Source: Arthrobacter sp. ISL-72 (GTDB lineage Bacteria; Actinomycetota; Actinomycetes; Actinomycetales; Micrococcaceae). From it: a stretch of 64,000 nucleotides of DNA. Both the position numbers and the translations under genes were made by a program. The notes beneath the pieces are model-generated. The model did no database searches. It saw only the letters and a list, made by a program, of their open reading frames with translations, and was not told the origin of the DNA. The stretch covers positions 124,001 through 188,000 of the forward strand of contig NZ_JAGGPP010000001.1 in NCBI RefSeq assembly GCF_018613755.1. The letters are read 5' to 3'. Shown one piece after another: positions 25,881 to 34,721 of this stretch (positions within the stretch are counted from its first letter, which is position 1; every line of letters begins with the position of its first letter).

Positions 25881-28243
25881 GGCGTCCCCGCTCCTGCCGG
25901 AATCCCAACTGCTTTTTCAGAGTGCTGCTCTGCAGCGTGGGGCACGAACCGGACAAACATGGCCTTGAACCCGGGGGTGTTGGATTCGCGGGCCACGTTT
26001 TCCTTGTGGACCAGGGCGTTGGCCTCAGGGAAGTACGCCGCGGCGCAGCCCTTCGCCGTCGGGTAGGCCACCAGCCGGAACTTGTCCGCCTGCCGGTCGT
26101 GGCCCCTGAAAGTGCTCACGACGTCGACCAGGTCGCGGTCCTGGAAGCCGAGTTCGGCCAGGTCCTCGGGGTGGACCAGGATCACGCGGCGGCCGTCCGA
26201 GATGCCGCGGTAGCGGTCATCAACGCCGTAGAACGTGGTGTTGTACTGGTCGTGGCTGCGGATGGTCTGGAGCACCAGGTGGCCCTTCGGCGGGGTGAGG
26301 TATTCCAGCGGGCTGACCGTGAAGCGGCCGCGGCCGATGTCGGTGGCGAAGGAGCGGGTGTCGCGCGGCGGGTTGGGCAGCACAAAGCCGTTCCTGGTCC
26401 GGACCCTGGCGTTGAAGTCCTCGAACCCGGGCAGGACGCGGGCGATATGGTCGCGGATCACGTCGTAGTCCTCGGCCATGGCCTTCCAGTCCACCGGGTG
26501 GTCCGGGCCGAAGGTGGCTTCGGCCATCCGGGCCACGATTACCGGTTCGGCGAGCAGGTGCTCGGAGACCGGCTGGAGCCGGCCTTGGGTGGAGTGGACC
26601 ACGGACATGGAGTCCTCCACGGACAGGAACTGGGCGCCCTTGGGGTGCTTGTCGTCCTTGTCCGTCCGGCCCAGTGTGGGCAGGATCAGCGAGGTGCGCC
26701 CGTGCACCACGTGGGACCGGTTGGGCTTGGTGGAGATATGCACGGTCAGGCCGATCCGTTGCATGCCCGCTTCCAGGGTTTCGGTGTCCGAGCAGGCGAG
26801 GGAGAAGTTCCCGCCCATCGAGACGAACACGTCCACCTCGTTGCGTTCGAACGCCTCCATTGACTCGACCGCGTCGTGGCCGTGTCCGCGCGGGGACTCG
26901 ATGCCGAACTCCTTGTCCAGGGCCTCCAGGAGCCACTCTTTCGGCTTTTCCCAGATGCCCATGGTCCGGTCGCCCTGGACGTTGGAGTGTCCGCGCACCG
27001 GGCACGCGCCGGCGCCGGGCTTGCCGAAGTTGCCCTGCAGGAGCAGGACGTTGACCATTTCCTTGATGGTGTCCACCGAGTGCGGCTGCTGGGTCACGCC
27101 CAGGGCCCAGCAGAAGATGGTGGCCTTGGACGCCATGAGCATCCCGGCCACGTCCTCGATCTGCTGCCGGTCCAGGCCGGTGGCCTTTTCGGTTTCCTCC
27201 CAGTCCAGCTCCCGGCGTGCCTCGCGGTACGCCTCGAACCCGTCAGTCTGCGCCTCAACGAAGGAACGGTCGACGACGGTTCCGGGGTTCCGTTCTTCCT
27301 CCGCCAGGAGCAGGTGGCCCAGTGCCTGGAAGAGCGCCAGGTCCCCGCCCACCTTGATCTGCAGGTACTCGTCGGCCAGCGGCGTGCCGCCGCCCACCAC
27401 ACCCGAAATCGTCTGCGGGTCCCTGAAATTGAACAGGCCGGCCTCGGGCAGCGGGTTCACCGCCACCACCTTGCCGCCCTTGTCCTTGCATTCCTTCAGC
27501 GCGGAGAGCATCCGGGGATGGTTGGTGCCCGGGTTCTGTCCGACGACGAAGATGAGCTCCGAGTCGTGGATGTCATCCAGCGAAACGGTGCCCTTGCCGA
27601 TGCCGATGGTCGGGTTCAGCGCCGAACCCGAGGACTCGTGGCACATGTTGGAGCAGTCCGGCAGGTTGTTGGTGCCCAGGGCCCGCGCGAACAGCTGGTA
27701 CATGAATGCTGTTTCGTTGGCCGTGCGGCCGGAGGTGTAGAAGACGCAGCGGTCCGGTGTGCTGGCCCGAATATGCTCCCCGATCAGCTCGAACGCGTCC
27801 GCCCAGGAAATCGGCGAATAGTGCGTCTCACCTTCCCGGATCACCACCGGCTCGCTGAGCCGGCCCTGGTTGCCCAGCCAGTACTCGGTCTTCCCCGACA
27901 GCTCGGCAATGGAATGCCTGGCCCAGAACTCCGCCCCGACTGTGCGCAGGGTGTTCTCCTCCGCCACCGCCTTGGCACCGTTCTCGCAGAACTCGGCCGC
28001 CTTGCGCTTCTTGTCCGACTCCGGCCACGCACAGCCCGGGCAGTCAAAGCCGCCGCGCTGGTTCAGCCGCAGCAGCGACTGCGCCGTCCGGGACACACCC
28101 GCCTGCGCCACGGCGCGCTCCAGCGCAACCAACACGGCCTTGACCCCGGCCGCCTCGGTCTTCGGCTTGTGGACTTCGAGGTTGTCCTCGTTGATGTCCG
28201 CGACTGGGGCGGGCTGCCTGCCGAGCTTGGGGATGCCTTTCAT
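25877..28243 (-). CDS. Molybdopterin oxidoreductase, FdhF/YdeP family (formate dehydrogenase-like), copy 2
   Basis: 788 residues; ATG 28243 overlaps the stop of the hydrolase gene as ATGA. Cysteines C68-x2-C71 (GGFDCPGCAWPE) and C86 parallel copy 1, and [24 protein letters not shown] supplies the molybdenum-region cysteine. [32 protein letters not shown] and [12 protein letters not shown] are shared with the 2911 gene. It is third in an operon after mycothiol-dependent formaldehyde dehydrogenase and a metallo-hydrolase, so it likely oxidises the formate they produce. A partner diaphorase subunit is not visible nearby. Confidence 0.88.
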   Translation of the reverse strand: MKGIPKLGRQPAPVADINEDNLEVHKPKTEAAGVKAVLVALERAVAQAGVSRTAQSLLRLNQRGGFDCPGCAWPESDKKRKAAEFCENGAKAVAEENTLRTVGAEFWARHSIAELSGKTEYWLGNQGRLSEPVVIREGETHYSPISWADAFELIGEHIRASTPDRCVFYTSGRTANETAFMYQLFARALGTNNLPDCSNMCHESSGSALNPTIGIGKGTVSLDDIHDSELIFVVGQNPGTNHPRMLSALKECKDKGGKVVAVNPLPEAGLFNFRDPQTISGVVGGGTPLADEYLQIKVGGDLALFQALGHLLLAEEERNPGTVVDRSFVEAQTDGFEAYREARRELDWEETEKATGLDRQQIEDVAGMLMASKATIFCWALGVTQQPHSVDTIKEMVNVLLLQGNFGKPGAGACPVRGHSNVQGDRTMGIWEKPKEWLLEALDKEFGIESPRGHGHDAVESMEAFERNEVDVFVSMGGNFSLACSDTETLEAGMQRIGLTVHISTKPNRSHVVHGRTSLILPTLGRTDKDDKHPKGAQFLSVEDSMSVVHSTQGRLQPVSEHLLAEPVIVARMAEATFGPDHPVDWKAMAEDYDVIRDHIARVLPGFEDFNARVRTRNGFVLPNPPRDTRSFATDIGRGRFTVSPLEYLTPPKGHLVLQTIRSHDQYNTTFYGVDDRYRGISDGRRVILVHPEDLAELGFQDRDLVDVVSTFRGHDRQADKFRLVAYPTAKGCAAAYFPEANALVHKENVARESNTPGFKAMFVRFVPHAAEQHSEKAVGIPAGAGTP

Positions 28244-28860
28244 TGGCTGACCCTGGCCAGCGTCTCCCGCTCCGCCCCGATGGTGGTGTTGTCGCCGTGG
28301 CCGGTGCGGACCACCGTCTCTGCCGGCAGCGTCAGCAGCCGTTCGCGGATGGAGGCCAGGATGGTCGGATAATCGCTGTAGGACCGTCCGGTGGCGCCGG
28401 GGCCGCCGTTGAACAGGGTGTCCCCGGTGAAGACGGTTCCTTCTGATTCCAGCAGGAAGCAGGTGGAGCCGGGTGAGTGGCCGGGAGTGTGGATGGCCTT
28501 CAGCGTGGCGCCGCCCACCTGGAACTCGTCGCCGTCAGCGAGGCTGCGGTCCGGCTTAGTGTCCGGGTAAACCTGTTCCCACAGGACGTGGTCCTCGGGG
28601 TTCAGGTAGATGGGCGCGCCGACGGTTTCGGCCACCTCGCGGGCTGCCCCGATGTGGTCGTTGTGGGCGTGCGTCAGCAGGATGGCCAGGACCTTCCGGC
28701 CCCGGACCTGGCTGATGATGGCGGCGGCGTCATGCGGGGAATCGATGATCACGCATTCGTCGTCGTTGCCCACGATCCAGACGTTGTTGTCCACGTCCCA
28801 GGTTCCACCGTCGAGCGAAAACGTTCCGGAGGTGACCAGGTTCTCGATGGTGACGCTCAT
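28240..28860 (-). CDS. Metallo-beta-lactamase-fold hydrolase linked to mycothiol-dependent formaldehyde oxidation
   Basis: 206 residues. The zinc-binding HxHxDH motif is at residues 64-69 (THAHNDH), followed by the later metal ligands HTPGHSPGS and FTGDTLF, and a C-terminal RTGHGDNTT. In mycobacteria and rhodococci the same gene follows the mycothiol-dependent dehydrogenase and is proposed to hydrolyse the S-formylmycothiol (or related thioester) to formate and mycothiol. Both ends overlap neighbours as ATGA, showing tight coupling. Confidence 0.85.
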   Translation of the reverse strand: MSVTIENLVTSGTFSLDGGTWDVDNNVWIVGNDDECVIIDSPHDAAAIISQVRGRKVLAILLTHAHNDHIGAAREVAETVGAPIYLNPEDHVLWEQVYPDTKPDRSLADGDEFQVGGATLKAIHTPGHSPGSTCFLLESEGTVFTGDTLFNGGPGATGRSYSDYPTILASIRERLLTLPAETVVRTGHGDNTTIGAERETLARVSQ

Positions 28861-29996
28861 GCGGAAGCCGCCACTGCAGCGGCGTCGGTGCGCGGGCGGG
28901 CACTGCCTGGACGGATCTCAACGACGGAACGCAGCACCTTGCCCTCGTGCATCTTGCCGAAGGCCTCTTCCACCTGGTCGATGGTGATGCGCTCGGTGAC
29001 GAAAGCGTCGAGGTTCAGGTTGCCCAGCTTGTAATGCTGGACCAGCATCGGGAAGTCGCGTGACGGCAGGCAGTCGCCGTACCAGGAGGACTTCAGGGAC
29101 CCGCCACGGCCGAAGACGTCCAGTAGCGGCAGCTCAAGCTTCATGTCCGGCGTCGGGACGCCCACCAGCACCACCCGGCCGGCGAGGTCGCGGGCGTAGA
29201 ACGCCTGCTTGTACGTTTCCGGGCGTCCGACCGCCTCGATGACGACGTCGGCACCGTTGCCGCCGGTCAGCGCGCGAATGGCCTCGATGGGGTCTTCCTT
29301 GCTGGAGTTCACGCCATGGGTGGCGCCGAGCGACTTGGCCATCTCGATCTTGTTGTCGTCGATGTCCACCGCGATGATCGTGGTGGCGCCGGCCAGCTTC
29401 GCACCGGCGATGGCGGCGATGCCCACACCGCCGCAGCCGATGACGGCGACGGATTCGCCGCGCTTGACCTCGCCGGTGTTGATGGCGGCGCCGATGCCTG
29501 CCATGACGCCGCAGCCAAGGAGCCCGACGGCGGCGGGATCGGCGTCCTCGTCAACTTTGGTGCACTGTCCGGCGGCGACCAGCGTCTTCTCGGCGAAGGC
29601 TCCGATGCCCAGCGCGGGAGAAAGCTCGGTGCCGTCCTCCAGGGTCATCTTCTGGGTGGCGTTGTGCGTGTTGAAGCAGTACTGCGGCTGCCCCTTGGCG
29701 CAGGCCCGGCACTCGCCGCACACGGCGCGCCAGTTCAGGATTACCCGGTCGCCGGGGGCCACGTCGGTGACGTCAGGACCGACGGCGCTGACCACACCCG
29801 TGGCCTCGTGACCCAGCAGGATGGGGAAATCGTCAGTAATTCCGCCCTGCTTGTAGTGCAGGTCCGTGTGGCAGACACCGCAGGTAAGGATGTCCACCAG
29901 CGCCTCACCCGGTCCGGGATCCGGCACCAGGATGGTTTCCACCGAGACCGGGGCATTCTTTTCCTTGGCTACGACGGCCTTTACTTTGTGAACCAT
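28857..29996 (-). CDS. mscR: S-(hydroxymethyl)mycothiol dehydrogenase (mycothiol-dependent formaldehyde dehydrogenase)
   Basis: 379 residues from ATG 29996 (AAAGGA upstream); the frame is open to 30080 but without support. Class III-type zinc alcohol dehydrogenase: [27 protein letters not shown], structural-zinc [15 protein letters not shown], and nucleotide-binding [22 protein letters not shown]. It oxidises the spontaneous mycothiol-formaldehyde adduct with NAD and can also act on S-nitrosomycothiol. The C-terminal tail after PRTDAAA is extra and Ala-rich. First gene of the operon with the hydrolase and copy 2 formate dehydrogenase-like enzyme. Confidence 0.88.
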   Translation of the reverse strand: MVHKVKAVVAKEKNAPVSVETILVPDPGPGEALVDILTCGVCHTDLHYKQGGITDDFPILLGHEATGVVSAVGPDVTDVAPGDRVILNWRAVCGECRACAKGQPQYCFNTHNATQKMTLEDGTELSPALGIGAFAEKTLVAAGQCTKVDEDADPAAVGLLGCGVMAGIGAAINTGEVKRGESVAVIGCGGVGIAAIAGAKLAGATTIIAVDIDDNKIEMAKSLGATHGVNSSKEDPIEAIRALTGGNGADVVIEAVGRPETYKQAFYARDLAGRVVLVGVPTPDMKLELPLLDVFGRGGSLKSSWYGDCLPSRDFPMLVQHYKLGNLNLDAFVTERITIDQVEEAFGKMHEGKVLRSVVEIRPGSARPRTDAAAVAASA

Positions 29997-30069
29997 GATT
30001 TCGGTGTTCCTTTCCTGGGTCCCGAGGGACCCGTTGGCAACGGCATCCGTTGCCAATCTAACTGACTCG

Positions 30070-30366
30070 TTACGGTTCAAAATCTTCTTCCAGCGGCTCG
30101 AGGCCCTGGTCCGTGTCCCTGTCCGCTTCGGCGCGGACCGGGTTTTCGGCCGGTTGCGGCTGCTCAGGCGGGCCCGACGACGGGTGGCCGGCCACCGCGG
30201 CGGCGTGTTCGGCCGGAATGCCGGTGTGGTGCCTGATCCTCAAACGGTAGAGGAGGGCGCCGCCCACTGCCACTGCGCCGACGAAGATGACACCGCCCCA
30301 CTGCAGGCACCACCCGAACGCCCACCTACCATGACGTAGTCGTAGTTCGTCCCTGTCATTCTGCAC
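30070..30366 (-). CDS. Small membrane protein, possibly frameshifted at its 5' end
   Basis: As drawn the frame gives 98 residues from GTG 30366 with one hydrophobic segment ([20 protein letters not shown]) and a Pro/Glu-rich polar tail whose GC-rich third codon positions look genuine. However, AGGAGG is only 2 bases before GTG 30366, while it is 9 bases before ATG 30359 in another frame, which begins [13 protein letters not shown]. Joining that start to the membrane frame would need one frameshift. It is also reminiscent of the first residues of GMC oxidoreductases such as choline dehydrogenase. Real product and start are therefore open. Confidence 0.45.
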   Translation of the reverse strand: MQNDRDELRLRHGRWAFGWCLQWGGVIFVGAVAVGGALLYRLRIRHHTGIPAEHAAAVAGHPSSGPPEQPQPAENPVRAEADRDTDQGLEPLEEDFEP

Positions 30367-30452
30367 AGCCTCCTCTTACGTCGTGCGGACCCGCGGCGCG
30401 CGCCGGCTTGCCTTGGATAGGGCGGCCAGGGGCCGCACTGGTCTATCGCTGA

Positions 30453-30469
30453 ATTGCGTATTACACAAC
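30453..30469. promoter_or_regulatory. Weak IclR-like box
   Basis: TTGC at 30454-30457 and ACAA at 30465-30468 with 7-base spacing, within GTATTAC. One mismatch to the TTGC-N7-GCAA pattern at 13781 and 30725. It lies upstream of the leftward small membrane protein. Confidence 0.3.
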
Positions 30470-30593
30470 ACGATGCGCTTTGCGCGTACTGGAAAATATG
30501 ACAGCCATCACATGGGGGTGTCAATAGATAGCAGCCGTGCTACGGCCATCCCCGATATGTGACCGCGCCCTCGCTCCTCCTGATTGCAACCGT

Positions 30594-30610
30594 GTTCCGT
30601 TTATAGCAAC
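30594..30610. promoter_or_regulatory. IclR-like box GTTCC-N7-GCAAC
   Basis: GTTCCgtttataGCAAC, extendable to GTGTT...AACAC at 30592-30612, has the same 17-base frame as the box at 30725. It lies in the 397-base gap between the small membrane protein and the MHS transporter. Confidence 0.35.
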
Positions 30611-30683
30611 ACGAGGATTGCTTCCTTCAGCCCCTCTTCGCCGCACGTTCTTCTCTGTCGGTCGAATCAGCGAAAGAAAAGCA

Positions 30684-30741
30684 TTGACTGTGGGCCAGGT
30701 CACCCCTAGTCTTGTTGCAACAGCGTTGCATTCATTGCAAC
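30684..30741 (+). promoter_or_regulatory. Promoter and overlapping operators of the MHS transporter/creatinase operon
   Basis: TTGACT (30684-30689), a 17-base spacer and TAGTCT (30707-30712) form a good sigma-70-type promoter. Directly after it come a perfect palindrome TGTTGCAACA (30713-30722) and a perfect inverted repeat GTTGCA-TTCAT-TGCAAC (30725-30741). A protein bound there would block the start of transcription, so repression by an IclR protein (perhaps the one at 33577) is likely. Confidence 0.65.
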
Positions 30742-30763
30742 TCCACAACCCTTTGGTGGAAAC

Positions 30764-32161
30764 ATGACAAACGAAAGCTCTTCCCCGGCCATTGCGGAAG
30801 ACGTCAGCCTGGAGTCGAATGGCGGGCATGGCAGTGCATCCTCCGGACACCCCGCGTTGAGCGGTCCTGCAGCTCCGGCCGGCGGCGTCAGCAAGGAGAC
30901 CCGCCGCAAGGTGGTCACGGCCAGCTTCATCGGCAACTTCGTCGAATGGTTCGACTACGCGGTCTACGGCTATCTCGCCGCGACCATCTCATCGGTCTTC
31001 TTCCCGGAAGCCGACCGCCAGGCAGCCCTGCTGGCCACCTTCGGCGTCTTTGCGGTCTCGTTCTTCGTCCGCCCCCTGGGCGGGTTCGTCTGGGGGCACA
31101 TCGGCGACCGCCTGGGACGGCGGAAAGCACTGTCGCTCTCCATCGTCATCATGTCCGTCTCGACGTTCTGCATCGCCCTGATCCCGGGATACGCCAGCAT
31201 CGGAGTGATGGCACCTGTCCTTCTGCTCTTGGTCCGGATCGTCCAGGGCTTCTCCGCCGCCGGTGAATACGCCGGCGCGTCCGCCTTCCTGGTGGAGTAC
31301 GCGCCGGCCAATAAGCGCGGGCTGTACGCCGCGGTCGTTCCTGCGAGCACAGCGGCGGGCCTGCTGCTCGGCTCCTTGATTGCGGCGCTCCTCAGCACCG
31401 TGCTCACCTCGGAGCAACTTCACGAGTGGGGCTGGCGGCTGCCGTTCCTGCTGGCAGCGCCCATGGGCCTGATCGGCCGCTACATCCGCACCAAGCTGGA
31501 GGACACCCCCGCCTTCCAGGCCCTCGCCGCCGAGGACCACACGGTCAAGACTCCGGTCTTCGCGATGTTCCGGACTTACCGCAAGCAGCTCATCATTGCC
31601 ACCGGCGCCGTCCTCCTCAACGCGGTCGGGTTCTACGTGATCCTCAGCTACATGCCCACGTACCTCTCGGAGGAACTGGGCTTCGGGGCGGCGGAATCCT
31701 TCCTGGCCACCACCATCGCCCTGGCCAGCTACATCGGCTTCATCTTCCTGACGGGCATCGCGTCGGACAGGTTCGGTCGCAAACGCATGCTGATTACCGC
31801 GTCGGTGCTCTTCATCCTGCTGACGGTTCCGGCGTTCATGCTGCTGGACACCGGCAATTTCCTGGTGATCGTCCTGATCCAGATCCTGCTGGGCGGCATG
31901 CTGACACTCAACGACGGCACGCTCCCGAGCTTCCTGGCGGAACTCTTCCCCACCCGCGTGCGCTACACCGGGTTCGCCGTCAGCTTCAACCTCTCCAATG
32001 CACTCTTCGGCGGTACTGCCCCGTTCATGGCCACGCTGCTGATCGGCCTTACCCAGAACAAGGTGGCGCCGGGCTGGTACCTGGTGGGGGCATCGGTCGT
32101 CTCCCTGGTCGCGGTCCTGTTCGCCGCAGAGACCTCGAAGAAGCCGCTCACGCAGGACTGA
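30764..32161 (+). CDS. MHS-family MFS transporter (ProP-like), probable creatine or methylated-amine uptake
   Basis: 465 residues from ATG 30764 with GGTGG upstream. After a 45-residue polar N-terminus, SFIGNFVEWFDYAVYGYLA is the metabolite:H+ symporter (ProP) signature, followed by GDRLGRRKAL (the MFS loop 2-3 motif), VRIVQGFSAAGEYAGA and twelve membrane segments overall. ProP carries proline and betaine. The next gene, 58 bases downstream, is creatinase, so creatine is the best-guess substrate; sarcosine or betaine are alternatives. Expression is probably repressed through the operators over its promoter. Confidence 0.85.
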   Translation: MTNESSSPAIAEDVSLESNGGHGSASSGHPALSGPAAPAGGVSKETRRKVVTASFIGNFVEWFDYAVYGYLAATISSVFFPEADRQAALLATFGVFAVSFFVRPLGGFVWGHIGDRLGRRKALSLSIVIMSVSTFCIALIPGYASIGVMAPVLLLLVRIVQGFSAAGEYAGASAFLVEYAPANKRGLYAAVVPASTAAGLLLGSLIAALLSTVLTSEQLHEWGWRLPFLLAAPMGLIGRYIRTKLEDTPAFQALAAEDHTVKTPVFAMFRTYRKQLIIATGAVLLNAVGFYVILSYMPTYLSEELGFGAAESFLATTIALASYIGFIFLTGIASDRFGRKRMLITASVLFILLTVPAFMLLDTGNFLVIVLIQILLGGMLTLNDGTLPSFLAELFPTRVRYTGFAVSFNLSNALFGGTAPFMATLLIGLTQNKVAPGWYLVGASVVSLVAVLFAAETSKKPLTQD

Positions 32162-32219
32162 CCGGCACTTCCTCACTCTTTCCTCACCATATTTTCAGCA
32201 CTAAGAAAGGTATAAACCC

Positions 32220-33476
32220 ATGACCACCATCGAAACCGAGGCCGTCAACGATGTCGCCAAGCTGGACCGACTGAAGGTCCTCAACAACGGCGAAAAAGTA
32301 AAGCTGACCTTCTCCGACGCGGAGTTCGAACGCCGGCTGGCGGGGCTCCGCCGGATCATGGCCGAGAAGGAACTGGACGCCGTCGTCCTCACCAGCTACC
32401 ACTCGATCAAGTACTACTCCGACTTCCTGTTCACGTACTTCGGCCGTTCCTACGCCATGGTGGTCACGAAGGACGACACTGTCACCGTCACCGCAAATAT
32501 CGACGCCGGCATGCCATGGCGCCGCAGCTTCGGCGACAACCTCGTGTACACGGACTGGCGCCGGGACAACTACATCCACGCGATCCAGGAAGTGCTGCGC
32601 ACCCGCGGGATCAACGTGCGCCGGCTCGGCGTCGAGGACGACTCGCTGCCGCTGGACAACCGGAACAAGATCCAGGCCGCCTTCGGGTCCGCGGCGCTGG
32701 TGGACGTCGCCCAGGCCGCCATGCGCCAGCGCATGATCAAGTCCGCCGAGGAGATCGAGGTCATCAAGCACGGTGCGCGCATCGGCGACCTCGGCGGTGA
32801 AGCCATCCGCAACGCCATCACGGCGGGCGTCACGGAATACGAGGTTGCCCTGATCGGAACCGAGGCCATGGTGCACGAGATTGCCCGCACCTTCCCGGAC
32901 TCAGAAATCCGCGACACCTGGGTGTGGTTCCAGTCCGGCATCAACACCGACGGCGCTCACAACTGGGCCACCACCCGGAAGATCCAGGAGCACGACATCC
33001 TGAGCCTGAACTGCTTCCCCATGACCTCCGGCTACTACACCGCATTGGAGCGCACCCTGTTCTACGGCGAACCGGATGCCCGCTCGCTGGAGCTCTGGAA
33101 CATCAACGTGGAGGTCCACAAGCGCGGCCTGGAACTCATCAAGCCCGGCGCCGTCTGCAAGGACATCGCCGCCGAACTGAATGAGATCTACGTGGGCCAC
33201 GGCCTCCTGGCCAACCGCACCTTCGGCTACGGCCACTCCTTCGGTGTCCTCAGCCACTACTACGGCCGCGAAGCAGGGCTGGAGCTCCGCGAGGACATCG
33301 ACACGGCGCTGGAGCCCGGCATGGTGGTTTCCATGGAGCCGATGATCACGGTCCTCGACGGCCAGCCCGGCGCCGGCGGATACCGCGAGCACGACATTCT
33401 GGTGGTGGGCGAGGACGGCGCGGAGAACATCACCAAGTTCCCGTTCGGTCCGGAGTACAACATCATCGGGGCATAG
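32220..33476 (+). CDS. Creatinase (creatine amidinohydrolase)
   Basis: 418 residues, peptidase-M24 (pita-bread) fold without metal-binding requirement. It hydrolyses creatine to sarcosine and urea. The segment SGINTDGAHNW with His247 corresponds to the catalytic histidine of Pseudomonas creatinase, and the C-terminal run of motifs (YYTALERTLFYGEPDARSLE, HKRGLELIKPGAVCKDIAAELN, YGHSFGVLSHYYGREAGLE, GAGGYREHDILVVGEDGAEN) agrees closely with creatinases rather than prolidases. AAGAAAGG precedes ATG 32220. Sarcosine feeds into C1 metabolism encoded elsewhere in the window. Urease genes are not seen. Confidence 0.92.
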   Translation: MTTIETEAVNDVAKLDRLKVLNNGEKVKLTFSDAEFERRLAGLRRIMAEKELDAVVLTSYHSIKYYSDFLFTYFGRSYAMVVTKDDTVTVTANIDAGMPWRRSFGDNLVYTDWRRDNYIHAIQEVLRTRGINVRRLGVEDDSLPLDNRNKIQAAFGSAALVDVAQAAMRQRMIKSAEEIEVIKHGARIGDLGGEAIRNAITAGVTEYEVALIGTEAMVHEIARTFPDSEIRDTWVWFQSGINTDGAHNWATTRKIQEHDILSLNCFPMTSGYYTALERTLFYGEPDARSLELWNINVEVHKRGLELIKPGAVCKDIAAELNEIYVGHGLLANRTFGYGHSFGVLSHYYGREAGLELREDIDTALEPGMVVSMEPMITVLDGQPGAGGYREHDILVVGEDGAENITKFPFGPEYNIIGA

Positions 33477-33576
33477 CTACTTCCCGGTTTTGCCTGTGGG
33501 CATTGCCCTTTCCGAAGCGGCGCCGCGTAACCCGTGGCGCCGCTTTCGGCTCACATACGGAATGATGGTGGACACC

Positions 33577-34389
33577 ATGACCCCTGCAGAAGCTCCCGAA
33601 ACCAGCAGCAACGGCGATGCCAAGGGCACGTCCGTCATCGTCAACGCCATCGCCGTCCTGCGCAGTTTCACGGCCGACGAGCCGCTGCTCGGTGTCACCG
33701 AGATCGCCAACCGCGTCGGCATGCACAAGAGCACCGTCTCCCGCATCCTGGCGACCTTCGAGCAGGAGCACCTGGTGGAGCGCGATCCGGAAACCCGCCG
33801 GTTCAGGCTGGGCCTGGGCCTCATCGCCGTCGCCGGGCCGCTGCTGGCCGAACTCGAGGAGCGCCGCGTGGCCTACCCGGTCCTGCGCGAACTTGCGGAG
33901 CAGACCGGCGAAACCAGTGCCTTGATGGTCTGGAACGGGTCGGAGTCGATGTGTGTGGAGCAGATCGCCAGCCATCACCAGATCAAGCACACCACCCCGC
34001 TGGGTGCCCGGTACAGGGACGCCCTCAGCGCTTCCGTGCAGGTCTTCCTCGCCGCCGAGCCAGCTGAGCGTGTACGTGTACTGCTCCGCAGCGGCGAAAT
34101 CTCCTACCCGGGCCTGGACGACGCAGGCCTCGAGGCCTACCTGATCCGCCTCGGCGACGTCGCCAAGCGCGGCTGGGCCATCAACTACGGCGAGTCCTCA
34201 CTGGACGAAGTGGGCCTGGCAGCCCCCGTCTACGATCACCGCGGCGACATCGTGGCGGCGGTCCTCATCCCGGCCCCCCGCTTCCGGGTCTCCCCGGACA
34301 TCCTGCAGAGCCTTGGGGAATCGTGCAAGGCAGCCGCGGCCCGGGTCACTGCGCGCCTGGGCGGCGCCTCCCCAACCCCTGCTCCCTGA
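33577..34389 (+). CDS. IclR-family transcriptional regulator 2
   Basis: 270 residues from ATG 33577 (GGTGG upstream; ATG 33562 and 33565 are alternatives). N-terminal VTEIANRVGMHKSTVSRILATF is the DNA-binding helix-turn-helix, followed by the effector domain with FRLGLGLIAVAGPLL, the ligand-loop TTPLGARYRDALSASVQVFLAA and GLAAPVYDHRGDIVAAVLIPAP. It sits between creatinase and the ureide genes and may regulate either, with creatine, sarcosine or allantoin-type effectors as candidates. It shares the HTH core (GVHKSTVSR versus GMHKSTVSR) with the IclR protein at 10450. Confidence 0.88.
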   Translation: MTPAEAPETSSNGDAKGTSVIVNAIAVLRSFTADEPLLGVTEIANRVGMHKSTVSRILATFEQEHLVERDPETRRFRLGLGLIAVAGPLLAELEERRVAYPVLRELAEQTGETSALMVWNGSESMCVEQIASHHQIKHTTPLGARYRDALSASVQVFLAAEPAERVRVLLRSGEISYPGLDDAGLEAYLIRLGDVAKRGWAINYGESSLDEVGLAAPVYDHRGDIVAAVLIPAPRFRVSPDILQSLGESCKAAAARVTARLGGASPTPAP

Positions 34390-34407
34390 CTCCCTGCCCC
34401 TAACCCG

Positions 34408-34460
34408 ACGCTCTCTCACATCCCGCCGCATCGAACGCAACGCTCTCTCACATCCCGCCG
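34408..34460 (+). repeat. Tandem intergenic repeat (21 bp, period 32)
   Basis: ACGCTCTCTCACATCCCGCCG occurs at 34408-34428 and again at 34440-34460, with a degenerate third unit (ACCCTCTCGCTGC) from about 34471. It lies after the iclR stop in the 332-base gap before uraD. Likely an intergenic repeat family member rather than a gene. Confidence 0.65.
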
Positions 34461-34604
34461 GTCTAACGCGACCCTCTCGCTGCAGCGCGGGAATGTTGGC
34501 CACCACGACATCTAGCGGAGTAGACGGCCGTCATCCCGGGTGCGGTACTCTCTTGACATCCACCGCAAATTTCCGATTGACTATTACGCATGCTGAAATA
34601 ACAG

Positions 34605-34619
34605 TTCCATGATGTGGAA
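34605..34619. promoter_or_regulatory. Candidate IclR/AllR-type operator upstream of uraD
   Basis: TTCCA-TGATG-TGGAA is a perfect 5-base inverted repeat with 5-base centre, close to the TGGAA/TTCCA half sites known for IclR and AllR proteins. A TTGACT hexamer (34577) lies just upstream; its -10 partner is unclear. It may tie the ureide genes to an IclR-family regulator. Confidence 0.45.
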
Positions 34620-34721
34620 TGTAGTGTCCGTGCTTTGCCGCGGGCCACTACAGCGGGGACATCCCCCTTTCCGCATAGCCGACGCCATGGATGCCAGCAT
34701 TTGCACGAGGGATGATCAAGC

